The translations under genes were made by a program, and so were the position numbers. Below, one piece after another: positions 38,790 to 50,149 of a stretch of 64,000 bases of DNA. This DNA comes from an uncultured Eubacteriales bacterium. Its GTDB lineage: Bacteria > Bacillota > Clostridia > Oscillospirales > Acutalibacteraceae. The stretch lies in contig CAKSHJ010000001.1 of NCBI GenBank assembly GCA_934457095.1, forward strand, positions 62,001-126,000, in the 5' to 3' direction. Under the pieces are notes generated by a model, which was given only the letters and a program-made list of their open reading frames with translations, did no database searches and was not told where the DNA came from. Position 1 is the first letter of the stretch. Every line of letters starts with the position of its first letter.

Positions 38790-41615
38790 TTACTGCTGTA
38801 AATATTTTTTTAAATACCGGCCCGTGTACGATTGAGCCGTTTGCGCGATTTTTTCCGGCGTGCCTTTGGCGACGATCGTTCCGCCTGCGTCTCCTCCCTC
38901 GGGGCCGATGTCTATGATGTGGTCTGCGGTTTTGATCAAGTCTAAATTGTGCTCGATGACTACCACTGTGTTGCCTGAATCCACCAGCTTTTGCAGCACG
39001 TGGATCAGCATGTGTACGTCTGCGATGTGCAGGCCGGTGGTAGGCTCGTCTAAGATATAAATGGTGCGCCCGGTCGGTCGCTTGGATAGCTCGGTGGCCA
39101 GTTTGACGCGCTGCGCCTCTCCTCCTGACAGCGTTGTGGAGGGTTGGCCGATTTTGATATACCCCAGACCTACCTGTTGCAGCGTTTGCAGCTTGCGCTG
39201 AATTTTTGGAATATGCGCGAAAAATTCCAGACCCTCTTCTACGGTCATTTCCAGCACGTCTGAGATGCTTTTGCCTTTGTATTTGATTTCCAAGGTTTCT
39301 CGGTTGTACCGTTTGCCTTTGCAGATATCGCAGGGAACGTAGATGTCCGGCAGAAAGTGCATTTCGATTTTTAATATGCCGTCTCCCTGACAGGCCTCGC
39401 AGCGCCCCCCTTTGACATTAAAGGAGAATCTTCCCGCGCTAAAGCCGCGCATTTTGGCCTCCTGCGTGGAGGCGTACAGCTCTCGGATGTCGGTAAACAG
39501 CCCGGTGTACGTTGCCGGGTTTGAGCGCGGCGTTCTGCCTATTGGCGACTGGTTGATTTGTATTACTTTGTCCAGTTCTTCTATGCCCTCGATTTTTTTG
39601 AATTTGCCCGGCTTTGCTTTTGCTCCGTTGAGTTGCGCCGCTAAATATTTGTATAGAATCTCATTGACCAGAGATGACTTGCCCGAACCTGAAACGCCTG
39701 TTACGCAAATCAGTTTGCCCAGCGGGAATTCTACTTGCAGGTTTTTTAGGTTGTTTTGCGAAGCGCCTGTGATTTTGAGCTGCTTGCCGTTGCCCTTGCG
39801 GCGCACCTTGGGTACTTCTACTTTTTTGCGCCCGCTGAGATACTGGCCCGTTATGGAGCCTTTGCAATTTAGCAGGTCTGCGGTTTTTCCGCTGAAGACT
39901 ACATTGCCGCCGTGTACTCCCGCTCCCGGACCGATGTCTACAATATAATCCGCTGCTAACATGGTGTCTTCGTCGTGCTCTACTACAATCACCGTGTTGC
40001 CTAAATCTCGTAAGTGGCGCAGTGTGGCCAGTAATTTGTCGTTGTCTCGCTGGTGCAGGCCGATGCTCGGTTCGTCTAATATATAGAGCACGCCCATGAG
40101 CGAGGACCCGATTTGCGTTGCCAGGCGGATGCGCTGGCTCTCTCCGCCGGAAAGTGTGCCTGAGGCTCTGGACAGCGTTAAATATGACAGCCCGACGCTT
40201 TGCAGGAAACCTAAGCGCTCTTTGATTTCTTTTAGAATGGGTTGGGCGATGATCTGCTCTTTTTCGCTCAGCTCCAGTTTGCTTACAAACTCCAATGCCT
40301 GTGTGATGGATCGGCCGCAAAAATCGCTGATGTTGATACCGCCCACCGTTACCGAAAGGCTCACCGGCGACAGTCGCTTGCCGCCGCAGCCGTCGCAGGG
40401 TATCGCGCTCATATATGACTCGATTTCTTCTTTAATCCAGCTGCTTTGGGTCTCCTGAAAGCGGCGCTCTAAATTGTTTACTATGCCTTCAAATTCTGTT
40501 TTGTATCGCCCTGCTCCGTATTCGTTGGTGCGCTCTACTTCTATTTTTTCTCCTTTTGTTCCGTATAGCAGAATCTCTACGATTTCTTTCGGTAATTCGT
40601 CTATGGGCGTTTCCAGAGAGAAGCCGTAATGCTTGGAAAGCGCTTTCATATACATTGCCGCGATTGTGCTGCCCTCCATGGCCCAGCCGCTTGCTTTAAG
40701 GCCCCCTCGGTTGATAGAAAGACTTTTGTCCGGCACAATTAAATCCGGGTCGACTTTCATAAATACGCCTAAGCCGGTGCATTTTTCGCATGCGCCAAAC
40801 GGACTGTTGAACGAAAACATGCGCGGCGACAGCTCCTCTATGCCCACTGCGTGCTCGGGACAGGCGTAGTTTTGCGAAAACAGCATGTCTTGTCCGTCGA
40901 TGACATTGACCAAAATCAATCCGCCCGATAGTCCTGACGCGGTTTCTATTGAATCTGCAAGGCGTGACCTTAAATCCGGCTGTATGACCAGGCGGTCTAC
41001 TACGATTTCTATATCATGCTTCTTGTTTTTTTCCGGTTTGATGTCTTCGGATAAGTCGTAAATCACGCCGTCTATGCGCACGCGTACATACGAGGCCTTG
41101 CGCGCTTGTTCCAGCTCTTTGGTATGCTCGCCCTTTCTGCCGCGTACCACCGGCGCTAATATTTGAATTTTGCTGCCCGTTGGCAACTGCATCACTCTGT
41201 CTACAATTTGGTCTACCGTTTGCTGCCGAATCTCTTTGCCGCAGATTGGGCAATGCGGTATTCCTATGCGCGCGTATAACAGACGCAGGTAGTCGTAGAT
41301 TTCGGTTACCGTGCCAACGGTGGAGCGCGGGTTTTTGGAGGTGGTTTTTTGGTCTATCGAGATGGCCGGGGATAATCCGTCTATCGAATCTACATCCGGT
41401 TTTTCCATTTGACCCAGAAATTGGCGCGCGTAAGATGACAGCGATTCTACATACCGCCGTTGCCCCTCTGCGTAGATGGTGTCGAACGCCAGCGAGGACT
41501 TGCCTGAACCTGATAGTCCTGTGATAACCACCAGCTTGTCCCTTGGGATCTCTACCTCTATATTTTTCAGGTTGTGCTCTCTTGCTCCTTTGACCACGAT
41601 ACGGTCAATTGACAT
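38790..41615 (-). CDS. uvrA: Excinuclease ABC subunit A
   Basis: 941 residues, full length. Two ABC modules: Walker [10 protein letters not shown] and GVSGSGKSS, signatures [12 protein letters not shown] and [12 protein letters not shown], and zinc fingers (CPICGKEI..., CEACQGDG...CDICKG). It recognises DNA damage with UvrB. ATG 41615 lies 3 bases after the uvrB stop, with AGGAGGG overlapping the uvrB end. Sense strand A/C-rich. Confidence 0.99.
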   Translation of the reverse strand: MSIDRIVVKGAREHNLKNIEVEIPRDKLVVITGLSGSGKSSLAFDTIYAEGQRRYVESLSSYARQFLGQMEKPDVDSIDGLSPAISIDQKTTSKNPRSTVGTVTEIYDYLRLLYARIGIPHCPICGKEIRQQTVDQIVDRVMQLPTGSKIQILAPVVRGRKGEHTKELEQARKASYVRVRIDGVIYDLSEDIKPEKNKKHDIEIVVDRLVIQPDLRSRLADSIETASGLSGGLILVNVIDGQDMLFSQNYACPEHAVGIEELSPRMFSFNSPFGACEKCTGLGVFMKVDPDLIVPDKSLSINRGGLKASGWAMEGSTIAAMYMKALSKHYGFSLETPIDELPKEIVEILLYGTKGEKIEVERTNEYGAGRYKTEFEGIVNNLERRFQETQSSWIKEEIESYMSAIPCDGCGGKRLSPVSLSVTVGGINISDFCGRSITQALEFVSKLELSEKEQIIAQPILKEIKERLGFLQSVGLSYLTLSRASGTLSGGESQRIRLATQIGSSLMGVLYILDEPSIGLHQRDNDKLLATLRHLRDLGNTVIVVEHDEDTMLAADYIVDIGPGAGVHGGNVVFSGKTADLLNCKGSITGQYLSGRKKVEVPKVRRKGNGKQLKITGASQNNLKNLQVEFPLGKLICVTGVSGSGKSSLVNEILYKYLAAQLNGAKAKPGKFKKIEGIEELDKVIQINQSPIGRTPRSNPATYTGLFTDIRELYASTQEAKMRGFSAGRFSFNVKGGRCEACQGDGILKIEMHFLPDIYVPCDICKGKRYNRETLEIKYKGKSISDVLEMTVEEGLEFFAHIPKIQRKLQTLQQVGLGYIKIGQPSTTLSGGEAQRVKLATELSKRPTGRTIYILDEPTTGLHIADVHMLIHVLQKLVDSGNTVVVIEHNLDLIKTADHIIDIGPEGGDAGGTIVAKGTPEKIAQTAQSYTGRYLKKYLQQ

Positions 41616-41618
41616 GTT

Positions 41619-43589
41619 TTACCCTCCTTTTTCTGCTTTGCTCTGCAATTTTTTTATCTTGTCTCTCAGATATGCTGCGTGTTCAAATTCCAGCAGCTTT
41701 GCCGCCGCTTTCATTTCTTTGGTCAATTGTTCTATCATTTGGCGCCGCTCTGACGCTGTGAGCGGTTTCTTTTTCTCTTTGCCGGTTTCTTTGTGTGTGG
41801 AAATTTCTAAAATTTCCGCAACTTTTTTGCTCACCGTTTGCGGCTCAATGCCGTGCTCCTTGTTATAGGCGATTTGCAGCTCTCGGCGACGCTCGGTTTC
41901 CCGTATTGCGTTCTCCATGGACGGCGTTACTGCGTCTGCGTACATGATGACCTGACCTTGCGCGTTGCGCGCTGCTCTGCCTATGGTTTGAATCAGGGAG
42001 CGCTCGGAGCGCAGAAAGCCCTCCTTGTCGGCGTCCAGTATGGCAACCAGCGAAACCTCCGGTATGTCCAGTCCCTCTCGGAGCAGGTTGATGCCGATCA
42101 ATACATCGAATTCTCCCAAGCGTAAATCGCGGATGATCTCCATGCGCTCTACGGTGTCGATGTCGTGGTGCATGTAGCGTACCCGGATGCCGACTTTCTC
42201 CAGATAGCCGGTTAGGTCTTCCGCCATTTTTTTGGTCAGCGTGGTTACCAGCACCCGCTCGTTTTTTTCTGTGCGCAGGTTGATTTCTGAAATCAAGTCG
42301 TCGATTTGCCCCGGCGTGGGGCGTACATGAATTTCCGGGTCTACCAGGCCGGTCGGGCGTATGACCTGCTCGACTACCTGCGCCGAATGCTCTAATTCGA
42401 AGTCGCCGGGCGTGGCGCTGACGAAGACCGCTTGGTGCATTCTTTCGTAGAATTCGTCAAAATTCAGCGGCCGGTTGTCAAATGCGCTGGGCAGGCGGAA
42501 TCCGTAGTCGATTAAATTGCTTTTTCTCGCTCTGTCGCCTGCGTACATGGAGCGCACCTGCGGCAGCATGACATGCGATTCGTCTACAAACATTAAATAG
42601 TCTTGCGGGAAGTAGTCCAGCAGCGTGTACGGGGCGCTGCCCGGCGTTCTGCCTGCCAGTACCCGCGAATAGTTTTCGATGCCCTTGCAGAAACCGATTT
42701 CCTGCAGCATTTCCATGTCATAATGGGTCCGCTGCTCGATGCGCTGCGCCTCGATTGCTTTGTCATGCTCTTTAAAATAGCGCACTTGCTGCGTCAGTTC
42801 TTCTTCTAATTCCGCAAGCGCTCGGTTGAGTTTTTCTCGGGGTACAATGTAGTGTGAGGCCGGGTAGATTGCCGCGTGTTTTAAATCTGCTTTGAGCTCT
42901 CCGGTGAGCGGGTTGATTTCGCTGATGCGGTCGATTTCATCTCCGAAAAATTCTACCCGAATGACTGATTCGGTGGATTGCGCCGGGTAAATTTCTACTA
43001 CGTCTCCTCGCACGCGGAATTTGTTACGGGTGAAATTGACGTCGTTGCGCTCGTATTGCAGCTCGACCAGTTTGCGCAGTAGGGCGTCTCTATTTTTTTG
43101 CATGCCCGGACGCAGGGAGATGACCATGGTGCGGTAGTCTATGGGGTTGCCCAGGCTATAAATACACGAAACGCTCGCTACGATAATCACATCGCGCCGC
43201 TCTGACAGCGCTAAGGTTGCTGAGTGGCGCAGTTTGTCGATTTCGTCATTGATGGCCGAATCTTTTTCAATGTAGGTGTCTGTTTGGGCGATGTAGGCCT
43301 CGGGTTGGTAGTAGTCGTAATAACTGACAAAATATTCTACTGCGTTATTCGGAAAAAAGGTGCGGAACTCTGAGCAAAGCTGTGCGGCAAGCGTTTTGTT
43401 GTGCGCCAGCACCAGCGTTGGCCGGTTTAATTGCGCGATGATATTTGCCATGGTGAAGGTTTTGCCCGAACCTGTAACGCCCAGCAGGGTTTGTTCTCTT
43501 TTTCCTGCCTTTACTCCCTCTACCAGCTTTGCGATTGCTTTTGGCTGGTCGCCCCTGGGCTGATAGTCCGATACCAATTGAAAATCCAT
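41619..43589 (-). CDS. uvrB: Excinuclease ABC subunit B
   Basis: 656 residues. Walker [10 protein letters not shown], the beta-hairpin [14 protein letters not shown] box, helicase motifs V/VI ([22 protein letters not shown]) and a C-terminal UVR domain that binds UvrC. The C-terminal [12 protein letters not shown] linker is normal. ATG after CGGAGG. uvrC is not in the window. Confidence 0.99.
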   Translation of the reverse strand: MDFQLVSDYQPRGDQPKAIAKLVEGVKAGKREQTLLGVTGSGKTFTMANIIAQLNRPTLVLAHNKTLAAQLCSEFRTFFPNNAVEYFVSYYDYYQPEAYIAQTDTYIEKDSAINDEIDKLRHSATLALSERRDVIIVASVSCIYSLGNPIDYRTMVISLRPGMQKNRDALLRKLVELQYERNDVNFTRNKFRVRGDVVEIYPAQSTESVIRVEFFGDEIDRISEINPLTGELKADLKHAAIYPASHYIVPREKLNRALAELEEELTQQVRYFKEHDKAIEAQRIEQRTHYDMEMLQEIGFCKGIENYSRVLAGRTPGSAPYTLLDYFPQDYLMFVDESHVMLPQVRSMYAGDRARKSNLIDYGFRLPSAFDNRPLNFDEFYERMHQAVFVSATPGDFELEHSAQVVEQVIRPTGLVDPEIHVRPTPGQIDDLISEINLRTEKNERVLVTTLTKKMAEDLTGYLEKVGIRVRYMHHDIDTVERMEIIRDLRLGEFDVLIGINLLREGLDIPEVSLVAILDADKEGFLRSERSLIQTIGRAARNAQGQVIMYADAVTPSMENAIRETERRRELQIAYNKEHGIEPQTVSKKVAEILEISTHKETGKEKKKPLTASERRQMIEQLTKEMKAAAKLLEFEHAAYLRDKIKKLQSKAEKGG

Positions 43590-43679
43590 AGAATACCTCC
43601 GAAAAAATAAACGCTGCCCTTTTTGTTAGCATGCTCTTTTTACTTTGTCTTATGAAAAACGGCGCCTTATTTTTTACTC

Positions 43680-44588
43680 CTACCATTCTCCGTTGAAGCG
43701 GTCTTGCCGGCGTTTGCATTCATAAAATGCCAGTCGTTCGCTTTTGAGCGGCACTTTGCCAAACGGCGTTTTTATCCGTATTCCTTTCATGATTTCTTGC
43801 GGCGGTCCGTTTGTACCGTTAGCGGCAGGCGCTTGTGTATGGATAATATGCCTGAGCAAACCGCAATCCTTCATTGAGAGAAAGTCCGGATGCCCGAAAA
43901 TAATATGGTCCTGTAAATGTACGTCTATCGTTTCCATGGCCGCATACAGCTTTCTGGTTGCGATGATATCTCCTTGCGAGGGCATTACGCTGCCGCTGGG
44001 GTGATTGTGGGCAATGATCGCTTCGGCGGCGTTATACGTTGCTGCCAGCGTAATGATATCGCGTATATACATTGGCACGGTGTTGACATTGCCTTCGGTT
44101 ACGATACCTGTATATAATACCCGGTTTTTGCTGTCTAACAGTGCCAGCACAACAATTTCGTTTTTTCTGCCAATGAATTGCGGCGACAGCAGCGCGATTG
44201 CGGAATCGGTGTCAAATACTCGGTTTTGCGACTCTGTTTGGGCGTCTATGTAGTAACGGCTTAGTTGCGGAATCAGCTTTAGCAGAACGGCTACATTTTC
44301 GCTGATGCCCTTGGTTTTGGTCAGTTCGGAAATCGGTGCGTCGCATACGCCGGCAATTGTGCCGAACCGATTGAGCAGCTTATGCGCAATGGGATTGGTA
44401 TCTGCTCTGGGCAGGCCGTAGAATAACAACAGTTCCAATATTTCGTGCGGTTCAAATACGTCTAAATTATGCTTTAAAAAGCGCTTTTTCACGCGTTCTC
44501 TATGCCCTTGGTGTATGGAGTGCTCTTTCGTTTTGCTCTGCTTTTCTTCTAAGTCTTTTTCTTCGTTATTTTCTTTTGCATATGACAA
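43680..44588 (-). CDS. radC: RadC/JAB-domain protein
   Basis: 302 residues from TTG 44588 (AAAGGAGGGG upstream). Charged N-terminus (EEKDLEEKQSKTKEH), helix-hairpin-helix-like region (ELLLFYGLPRADTNPIAHKLLNRFG), and the JAMM metal site AHNHPSGSVMPSQGD. The C-terminal tail after about 255 (NGTNGPPQEIMKG onward) is longer than in typical RadC. Despite its name, the function of RadC is not settled. Confidence 0.9.
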   Translation of the reverse strand: MSYAKENNEEKDLEEKQSKTKEHSIHQGHRERVKKRFLKHNLDVFEPHEILELLLFYGLPRADTNPIAHKLLNRFGTIAGVCDAPISELTKTKGISENVAVLLKLIPQLSRYYIDAQTESQNRVFDTDSAIALLSPQFIGRKNEIVVLALLDSKNRVLYTGIVTEGNVNTVPMYIRDIITLAATYNAAEAIIAHNHPSGSVMPSQGDIIATRKLYAAMETIDVHLQDHIIFGHPDFLSMKDCGLLRHIIHTQAPAANGTNGPPQEIMKGIRIKTPFGKVPLKSERLAFYECKRRQDRFNGEW

Positions 44589-44686
44589 ATATACCCCTCC
44601 TTTCCGCTTGGTTATTCCTGTTCTTTTACAGTATACCATAAGTTCCCTGATTTTCCTACAAAAAATGTATTTTACACAGAGCGGCC

Positions 44687-44715
44687 TTGCAAGAACGCTT
44701 GGAATACGGTATAAT
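44687..44715 (+). promoter_or_regulatory. Strong sigma-A promoter of the pseudouridine synthase gene
   Basis: TTGCAA (44687-44692), 17 bp, TATAAT (44710-44715). The predicted transcript start (about 44722) lies only about 12 bases before the start codon. Confidence 0.8.
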
Positions 44716-44733
44716 TTTGCTTGGTGATTGCAA

Positions 44734-45690
44734 TTGAAAACGATTACGGTGGGCGCAAATGACGCCGGACAGCGTTTGGATAAATTTTTAAGCAAGAGTT
44801 TTCCGAATTTGCCAAAATCTATGCTTTATAAAAGCATACGGAAAAAGGATATTAAATGCAACGGCAAACGATGTGATATTGCTACTCGTTTGCAAATCGG
44901 CGATATTTTAACGCTGTATCTCAAAGACGAATTTTTTCAGAAAGAGCAGCTGCAATATGACTTTTTAAAGGCGCCGATAAAATTGGATATTTTATATGAG
45001 GACCAAAATTTGCTGCTGCTTAATAAACAACCCGGCTTGATCGTTCATCCCGATGATCATTATCATTTTGACTCGCTGATCGCTCGCGTACAGCATTATT
45101 TATATGACAAAGGCCAGTATTCCCCCAATTTGGAGGCCTGTTTTGCTCCCGCGCTTATTAACCGCATTGACCGCAATACCGGCGGCATTGTGATGGCTGC
45201 CAAAAATGCCGAAACTCTGCGCGTTATGAACGAAAAGCTGAAATTACGAGAGATTGATAAGTTTTATTTGTGCATTGTGCATGGAAACATGCCTAGGCAA
45301 ACAGATACTTTGACCGGATACTTGCAGAAAATGGAAAGCCAAAATCGGGTGTATGTCTCCCAAAAGGCGCAACGCAATTCTAAGAGTATTTATACCCGTT
45401 ACCGTGTGCTCAAGGAAAAAAATGCTTACAGTCTGCTCGAAATTGAGCTACTTACCGGCAGAACTCATCAGATCCGCGCTCATTTGGCCTCGGTCGGTCA
45501 CCCGTTGGTCGGCGATGGCAAATATGGTACCAATGCGCTTAATAAAACGACTCCGTTTCGCTATCAGGCGCTGTATTCTTATAAATTGCGCTTTGCCTTT
45601 GCCTCCTCTGCAGGTATTTTGGACTACCTCAACGGTAGAGAGTTTTCTGTGGAAAATATATGGTTTTTGCCTGAGTTTGATAAATTATAA
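44734..45690 (+). CDS. RluA-family pseudouridine synthase
   Basis: 318 residues from TTG 44734 (GGTGA at 44723-44727; TTG 44728 is an alternative). N-terminal S4 RNA-binding domain (AGQRLDKFLSKSFPNLPKSMLYKSIRKKDIKCNG, in parts) and catalytic core with INRIDRNTGGIVMAAKN (catalytic Asp in RIDRNTGG) and LLTGRTHQIRAHLASVGHPLVGDGKYG (in parts). Isomerises uridine in rRNA or tRNA; RluC/D-like, exact site unknown. The RIDRNTGG motif replaces the usual RLDRxTSG. Confidence 0.92.
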   Translation: MKTITVGANDAGQRLDKFLSKSFPNLPKSMLYKSIRKKDIKCNGKRCDIATRLQIGDILTLYLKDEFFQKEQLQYDFLKAPIKLDILYEDQNLLLLNKQPGLIVHPDDHYHFDSLIARVQHYLYDKGQYSPNLEACFAPALINRIDRNTGGIVMAAKNAETLRVMNEKLKLREIDKFYLCIVHGNMPRQTDTLTGYLQKMESQNRVYVSQKAQRNSKSIYTRYRVLKEKNAYSLLEIELLTGRTHQIRAHLASVGHPLVGDGKYGTNALNKTTPFRYQALYSYKLRFAFASSAGILDYLNGREFSVENIWFLPEFDKL

Positions 45691-45695
45691 AAAAA

Positions 45696-45734
45696 GACGC
45701 CCCCTGTTTTATATAAATCAAGGCGTCCTTTTTT
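45696..45734. terminator. Bidirectional terminator between the pseudouridine synthase gene and hisE
   Basis: Stem GACGCC / GGCGTC around a 20-base loop, A-rich left flank and T6 right flank, between convergent genes. Confidence 0.75.
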
Positions 45735-46059
45735 ATGTGTTTTTGTCTACATTGTGAAATTGCTTTAAATTGTTCGTTTTTGCATGGCGTTTGGCAAGCT
45801 CGGCCGCAATGTCCTGCACCGTAATACCTTTCTGTACCATAAGTACCGTCAGATGATACAGTAAATCTGAGATTTCCATAATTAACTCGCCGCGGTCATT
45901 GTTTTTTGCCGCAATCAGCACCTCGCTGCATTCTTCTCCGCATTTTTTTAAAATTTTATCCAGTCCCTGCCCAAACAAATACCCCGTATACGAGCCGGCC
46001 TCGGCTTCCGCCTTTCTGTTCAGCACGGTTTGATACAATTCCTCCATTGGATTGCTCAC
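45733..46059 (-). CDS. hisE: Phosphoribosyl-ATP pyrophosphatase
   Basis: 108 residues. MEELYQTVLNRKAEAEAGSYTGYLF and KKCGEECSEVLIAAKN...ELIMEISDLLYHLTVLM contain the metal-binding EExxE-like sites. Second enzyme of histidine synthesis, separate from hisI here. GTG 46059. Last gene of the operon. Confidence 0.95.
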   Translation of the reverse strand: MSNPMEELYQTVLNRKAEAEAGSYTGYLFGQGLDKILKKCGEECSEVLIAAKNNDRGELIMEISDLLYHLTVLMVQKGITVQDIAAELAKRHAKTNNLKQFHNVDKNT

Positions 46060-46077
46060 GATAATTTTTCCCCCTTT

Positions 46078-46452
46078 TTATTTCTCGTTTGCTTGCTGCC
46101 AAAGCCGCCGAAAAAAACAGGTATGCGCTCCCGTATGACATGCCGCTCCGGTTTGCTCTACCTGCAACAGCAGCGTGTCATTGTCGCAGTCTGCGCAAAT
46201 CGACAGCACTCTTTGCAGATGCCCCGATGTTGCTCCTTTATTCCAGAGCTGCTCTCTGGAACGGCTGTAAAACCAAGTATAGCCCGTTTCCAGCGTTTTT
46301 TGTAACGACTCTCGGTTCATATATGCCAGCATGAGCACCGTTTTAGTTGCCGCTTCCTGCACAATTGCCGGTATCAATTCGCTTTTTTGAAAAAAATCGC
46401 CGAGTTCCTCTGTGTTAAATGCCTCCCCGTTTTGCGCAAGAAATTTGCTCAC
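46078..46452 (-). CDS. hisI: Phosphoribosyl-AMP cyclohydrolase
   Basis: 124 residues from GTG 46452, which overlaps the hisA stop as [52 protein letters not shown] and [12 protein letters not shown] carry the Zn/Mg ligands (Cys, Asp). Upstream in-frame codons belong to the hisA shadow. Confidence 0.96.
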   Translation of the reverse strand: MSKFLAQNGEAFNTEELGDFFQKSELIPAIVQEAATKTVLMLAYMNRESLQKTLETGYTWFYSRSREQLWNKGATSGHLQRVLSICADCDNDTLLLQVEQTGAACHTGAHTCFFRRLWQQANEK

Positions 46453-47174
46453 ACCGGCTCCCCCCTTGCTGCTGAAATTGCCTTGGATAAATCTAAATCT
46501 CCGGTATACAGTGCTTTGCCGCAAATCGCTCCGTATAAATCCAGTTCCCTTAAGGCAATGATATCGTCTAAATTGCTGACTCCGCCGCTGGCGATCACAT
46601 TGCACGAAACCGCCTGATTCAGCGCGTCAAGCTGCTCTAAATTCGGGCCGCTTAGGGTACCGTCCTTTGAAATATCCGTAAAAATAATCGTTCTTACGCC
46701 ATGCTGCTCCATTTGTTTTGCAAGGGTTATGTAATCTACCTGCGAGTGCTCCAGCCAGCCCTGCGTTGCCACCTTACCGTTCAAAGCGTCTATTCCAACC
46801 GCAATTTTTTCTCCGTACTTTGCTGCGGCTCGGCTTATCAGTTCCGGGTTTTGCAGCGCCGCCGAACCTAAAATAATACGCGAAATACCTTGCTGTAAAT
46901 AAAAATCTATCGTTTCCATATTGCGGATTCCACCGCCGATTTCTACTTTTAAATCCGTCTGCGCAAGCACGGCAAATACCAGACTGCTGTTGGCCGGTTT
47001 TGCGTCCTTTGCTCCGTCTAAATCTACCATATGAATCCATTCGGCTCCTGCAATCTCGAAACCCTCCGCCGTTTTTGCGGCATCCTGCGCCACCGTATGC
47101 ACCGTGGCATAATCGCCTTGCACCAGTCGCACGCATTTGCCGTCTTTCATGTCAATCGCCGGGAAAATCATCAT
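46449..47174 (-). CDS. hisA: ProFAR isomerase
   Basis: 241 residues, TIM barrel. [62 protein letters not shown] and [12 protein letters not shown]. Asp8 and the second Asp are the catalytic pair. It makes PRFAR, which needs HisHF, absent here. The hisB stop is 25 bases upstream; no hisH remnant is seen in the gap. Confidence 0.97.
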   Translation of the reverse strand: MMIFPAIDMKDGKCVRLVQGDYATVHTVAQDAAKTAEGFEIAGAEWIHMVDLDGAKDAKPANSSLVFAVLAQTDLKVEIGGGIRNMETIDFYLQQGISRIILGSAALQNPELISRAAAKYGEKIAVGIDALNGKVATQGWLEHSQVDYITLAKQMEQHGVRTIIFTDISKDGTLSGPNLEQLDALNQAVSCNVIASGGVSNLDDIIALRELDLYGAICGKALYTGDLDLSKAISAARGEPV

Positions 47175-47199
47175 GCTACCTACCCCTTTCTTTTGCTTT

Positions 47200-47775
47200 T
47201 TACAGCACGCCTTTGGTGGAAAGCACCTGCGTACCGCTTTGCGTACAGGCTAGTCTCAGCGCATGTGCCGCGGCTTTAAACAACGCCTCTGTTGCGTGGT
47301 GGGTGTTTTTGCCGTATTCTAATTTTAAGTGCATGGTTATACCGGCCTGCGTACAGAATGCCCGGAAAAATTCCTCGGTCATACAGCTTTCGTAATCCCC
47401 TACCTGCGCCTGTGCAAATTCGCCCGTAAATCCTAAAAATGCTCTGCCCGAAACATCTACTGCGCAAAATGCCAACGCCTCGTCCATGGGTACGAAAAAA
47501 TTCCCGAAACGCGCTATGCCGCTTTTGTCGCCCAATGCCTGCGCAAATGCTTTGCCTAGCACAATACCGGTATCCTCCACGGTGTGGTGGCAGTCTACAT
47601 GCAGGTCTCCCTGTACGCTCGCCTCAAGGCCAAAATTGCCGTGCATGGCAAACGCCGTCAGCATGTGGTCAAAAAAGCCGATTCCCGTATTCACGGCTAT
47701 GTTTCCCCCGTCTAAGCATACGGTCAGCTGAATATTTGTTTCTTTGGTTGTGCGGGTTTGCGTTGCGCTTCTCAT
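47200..47775 (-). CDS. hisB: Imidazoleglycerol-phosphate dehydratase
   Basis: 191 residues, monofunctional form. GIGFFDHMLTAFAMHGNFGLE, DCHHTVEDTGIVLGKAFAQALGDK and TAMHLK-like NHHATEALFKAAAHALR (here KNTHHATEALFKA) give the Mn-binding His/Glu clusters. ATGA overlap with hisC. Confidence 0.96.
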   Translation of the reverse strand: MRSATQTRTTKETNIQLTVCLDGGNIAVNTGIGFFDHMLTAFAMHGNFGLEASVQGDLHVDCHHTVEDTGIVLGKAFAQALGDKSGIARFGNFFVPMDEALAFCAVDVSGRAFLGFTGEFAQAQVGDYESCMTEEFFRAFCTQAGITMHLKLEYGKNTHHATEALFKAAAHALRLACTQSGTQVLSTKGVL

Positions 47776-48845
47776 GCAAATTTGCCCCTTTCTTTTTCTA
47801 AAAATGCTCTGCTCAATGCAACCACTGTATCATTTTCCTGTTCATTGCCTGCGGTAATGCGCAAATATTGCCCCATAAAACGTATGCAAACGCCGTTTTT
47901 CAGTAAATATTCGTACCATTCCTTTGCATATGCGGTTTTTAAAAATACGAAATTGGTGCGGCTTTCATATACATGCAGACTGCCCGGAAATTGCTGCTTT
48001 AATTGCCCCATGGCTGAAAGCAATTGCGCTTTGGCATTGCATAATTGCTCTATACCTTGGTGTAACAATCCGCTTTGGCTCAGCACGGTTGTACCCATTG
48101 CCTGTGTAACGGTATTGACATTATACGGTGATTTGACCGCGCGGATAGCCGCGGTTAAAGTAGAATTGGCCACGGCAAAGCCAAGGCGAATTGCCGCCAT
48201 GCCAAACGCTTTGGAGCAGGTTCGTAAAATAATCAGATTGTCATATTGCGCAACCTCTTTGAGCAAAGATTCCTCCCAAAAATCCATATAAGCCTCGTCC
48301 AGCACCACCAGCGCGTTCACAGAGCGAATCAGACGCCGGACCTCATCTTTGCAAAGCCCCAGCGAAGTGGGATTGCAGGGATTCGAGAAAATAATCATGC
48401 GCACCTGCTCTTGATCTGCCACCTCAATTACCCGGTCCACATTCACCGTTAAATCGTCGTTTTTGGCCACCTCTATGCTCTGCGCCTCTGCAACACACGC
48501 ATAAAAACCGTACATGGAAAAATCATGCGCAAGCGTCAAAACTCGGTCGCCTTTCATTAAAAACGCCGTCATCAGTACAGAAATTAATTCGTCCGAGCCG
48601 TTGCCCGCCGTTACCAACGCTGAGTTTACCCCGTAATGTTTGCTAAAAGCGGCCACGGTTTCCGTTGCATATGGGTCGGGGTAGCGGTGAAATGCAATTC
48701 GGTCCAGCTGGGCATGAAATTGCTGCAAAATCTTCTGCGGTACCGGCAAAAAGGACTCGTTTGCATCCATGCGAATCGGGTAATTCCCCTGTATGGGGTC
48801 ATACGGCTTTAAATCGCGGATTTTTTCGTTTAACGCGTATGGCAT
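47772..48845 (-). CDS. hisC: Histidinol-phosphate aminotransferase
   Basis: 357 residues, fold-type I PLP enzyme. NGSDELISVLMTAF, FSNPCNPTSLG, LDEAYMDF and SKAFGMAAIRLGFAVAN (Schiff-base Lys in SKAFG). AAAGGGGGG precedes the ATG. Confidence 0.95.
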   Translation of the reverse strand: MPYALNEKIRDLKPYDPIQGNYPIRMDANESFLPVPQKILQQFHAQLDRIAFHRYPDPYATETVAAFSKHYGVNSALVTAGNGSDELISVLMTAFLMKGDRVLTLAHDFSMYGFYACVAEAQSIEVAKNDDLTVNVDRVIEVADQEQVRMIIFSNPCNPTSLGLCKDEVRRLIRSVNALVVLDEAYMDFWEESLLKEVAQYDNLIILRTCSKAFGMAAIRLGFAVANSTLTAAIRAVKSPYNVNTVTQAMGTTVLSQSGLLHQGIEQLCNAKAQLLSAMGQLKQQFPGSLHVYESRTNFVFLKTAYAKEWYEYLLKNGVCIRFMGQYLRITAGNEQENDTVVALSRAFLEKERGKFA

Positions 48846-48859
48846 GGTTCTTCCCCCCT

Positions 48860-50149
48860 TTATGATTCAGAGCGCACCTGAATGGAATTTGCATGTGCGG
48901 TTAAGCCCTCTGCCTTTGCTAAGGTTACAATATCCTCCTTGGCTTCTTTGAGCGCCTGCTGCGTATAATAAATGAAGCTGGATTTTTTGACAAAGCTATC
49001 TACCGAGAGCGGTGAGAAAAACCGTGCGGTTCCACTGGTGGGCAAAACATGATTCGGTCCTGCATAGTAATCTCCCAGAGGTTCCGGGGAAAAATTGCCC
49101 AAAAACAGCGACCCTGCATTGTCTAATTTACCTATGTATTCCAGTGGATTTTCTACGCATACTTCTAAATGCTCCGGCGCCAACTCATTGGCAAATTCTA
49201 CGGCCTCTTCCATATTTTCGCATACAATCACCGCTCCAAAGTCGTCCAAAGAGCGATGAATAATATCTTTTCGCTCTAAATGCTCGATTTGCCGGTAAAT
49301 TTCAGCAATGGTTTGCTCTGCAATTTCAGCCGAGGTCGTCAGCAAAATGGAGGAGGCCAACACATCGTGCTCCGCCTGCGACATCAAATCGGCCGCCAAA
49401 TACTTGGGGTTTGCGGTGGTATCGGCTATGATTAAAATTTCGCTGGGGCCTGCAATCATGTCAATGTCCACCGTGCCATACAGGTGTTTTTTGGCCGTTG
49501 CCACAAAAATATTGCCCGGCCCTACAATTTTGTCCACTTTCGGAACAGTCTGCGTGCCGTATGCCAACGCCGCTACCGCCTGCGCGCCGCCCATTAAAAA
49601 AACGCGGTCCACACCGGCAACCATTGCCGCTGCCATAATGTCCGGATTGGGTTTGCCGTTTTTGCCGGGCGGCGTAACCATAATAATCTCGCCAACGCCG
49701 GCAATTTTAGCCGGTATCGCATTCATAAGCACCGAGGATGGATACGCCGCCGTTCCGCCCGGCACATAAATGCCCACCTTGGCAAGTCCCCGCACGCGCT
49801 GCCCTAAAATAACGCCGTTTTCTTTGGTGTCCAACCAGCTTTGCTGCTTCTGACGGCTATGAAATTCCTGAATATTTTTCGCTGCACGCTCCAGCGCCTG
49901 TATGAATTCCGCGCCGCATTGCTTGGTCAGCGCAATCAATTCTTCTCTTGTTATTTCGGTTTGCTCAGGCGCGCTGCCGTCAAATTTTAAGGTGTATTCC
50001 GATACGGCTTTATCTCCGTTTTGGCGTACATTTTCTAAAATTTTCGCTACAATCGCGTCTACTTTTTGGTCTTTTTCGTCGCAGCGTTGCTTTAATTGCC
50101 GCACAAATGCTCGGGTCGTATTTTCGTCCTTTTGTACCAGCTCAATCAT
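48860..50149 (-). CDS. hisD: Histidinol dehydrogenase
   Basis: 429 residues. IYVPGGTAAYPSSVLMNAIPAKIAGV (in parts), GAQAVAALAYGTQTVPKVDKIVGPGN (in parts), DMIAGPSEILIIAD, SQAEHD, and ELAPEHLEV. Zn-dependent double oxidation of histidinol to histidine with NAD+. ATGA overlap with hisG. Confidence 0.98.
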   Translation of the reverse strand: MIELVQKDENTTRAFVRQLKQRCDEKDQKVDAIVAKILENVRQNGDKAVSEYTLKFDGSAPEQTEITREELIALTKQCGAEFIQALERAAKNIQEFHSRQKQQSWLDTKENGVILGQRVRGLAKVGIYVPGGTAAYPSSVLMNAIPAKIAGVGEIIMVTPPGKNGKPNPDIMAAAMVAGVDRVFLMGGAQAVAALAYGTQTVPKVDKIVGPGNIFVATAKKHLYGTVDIDMIAGPSEILIIADTTANPKYLAADLMSQAEHDVLASSILLTTSAEIAEQTIAEIYRQIEHLERKDIIHRSLDDFGAVIVCENMEEAVEFANELAPEHLEVCVENPLEYIGKLDNAGSLFLGNFSPEPLGDYYAGPNHVLPTSGTARFFSPLSVDSFVKKSSFIYYTQQALKEAKEDIVTLAKAEGLTAHANSIQVRSES

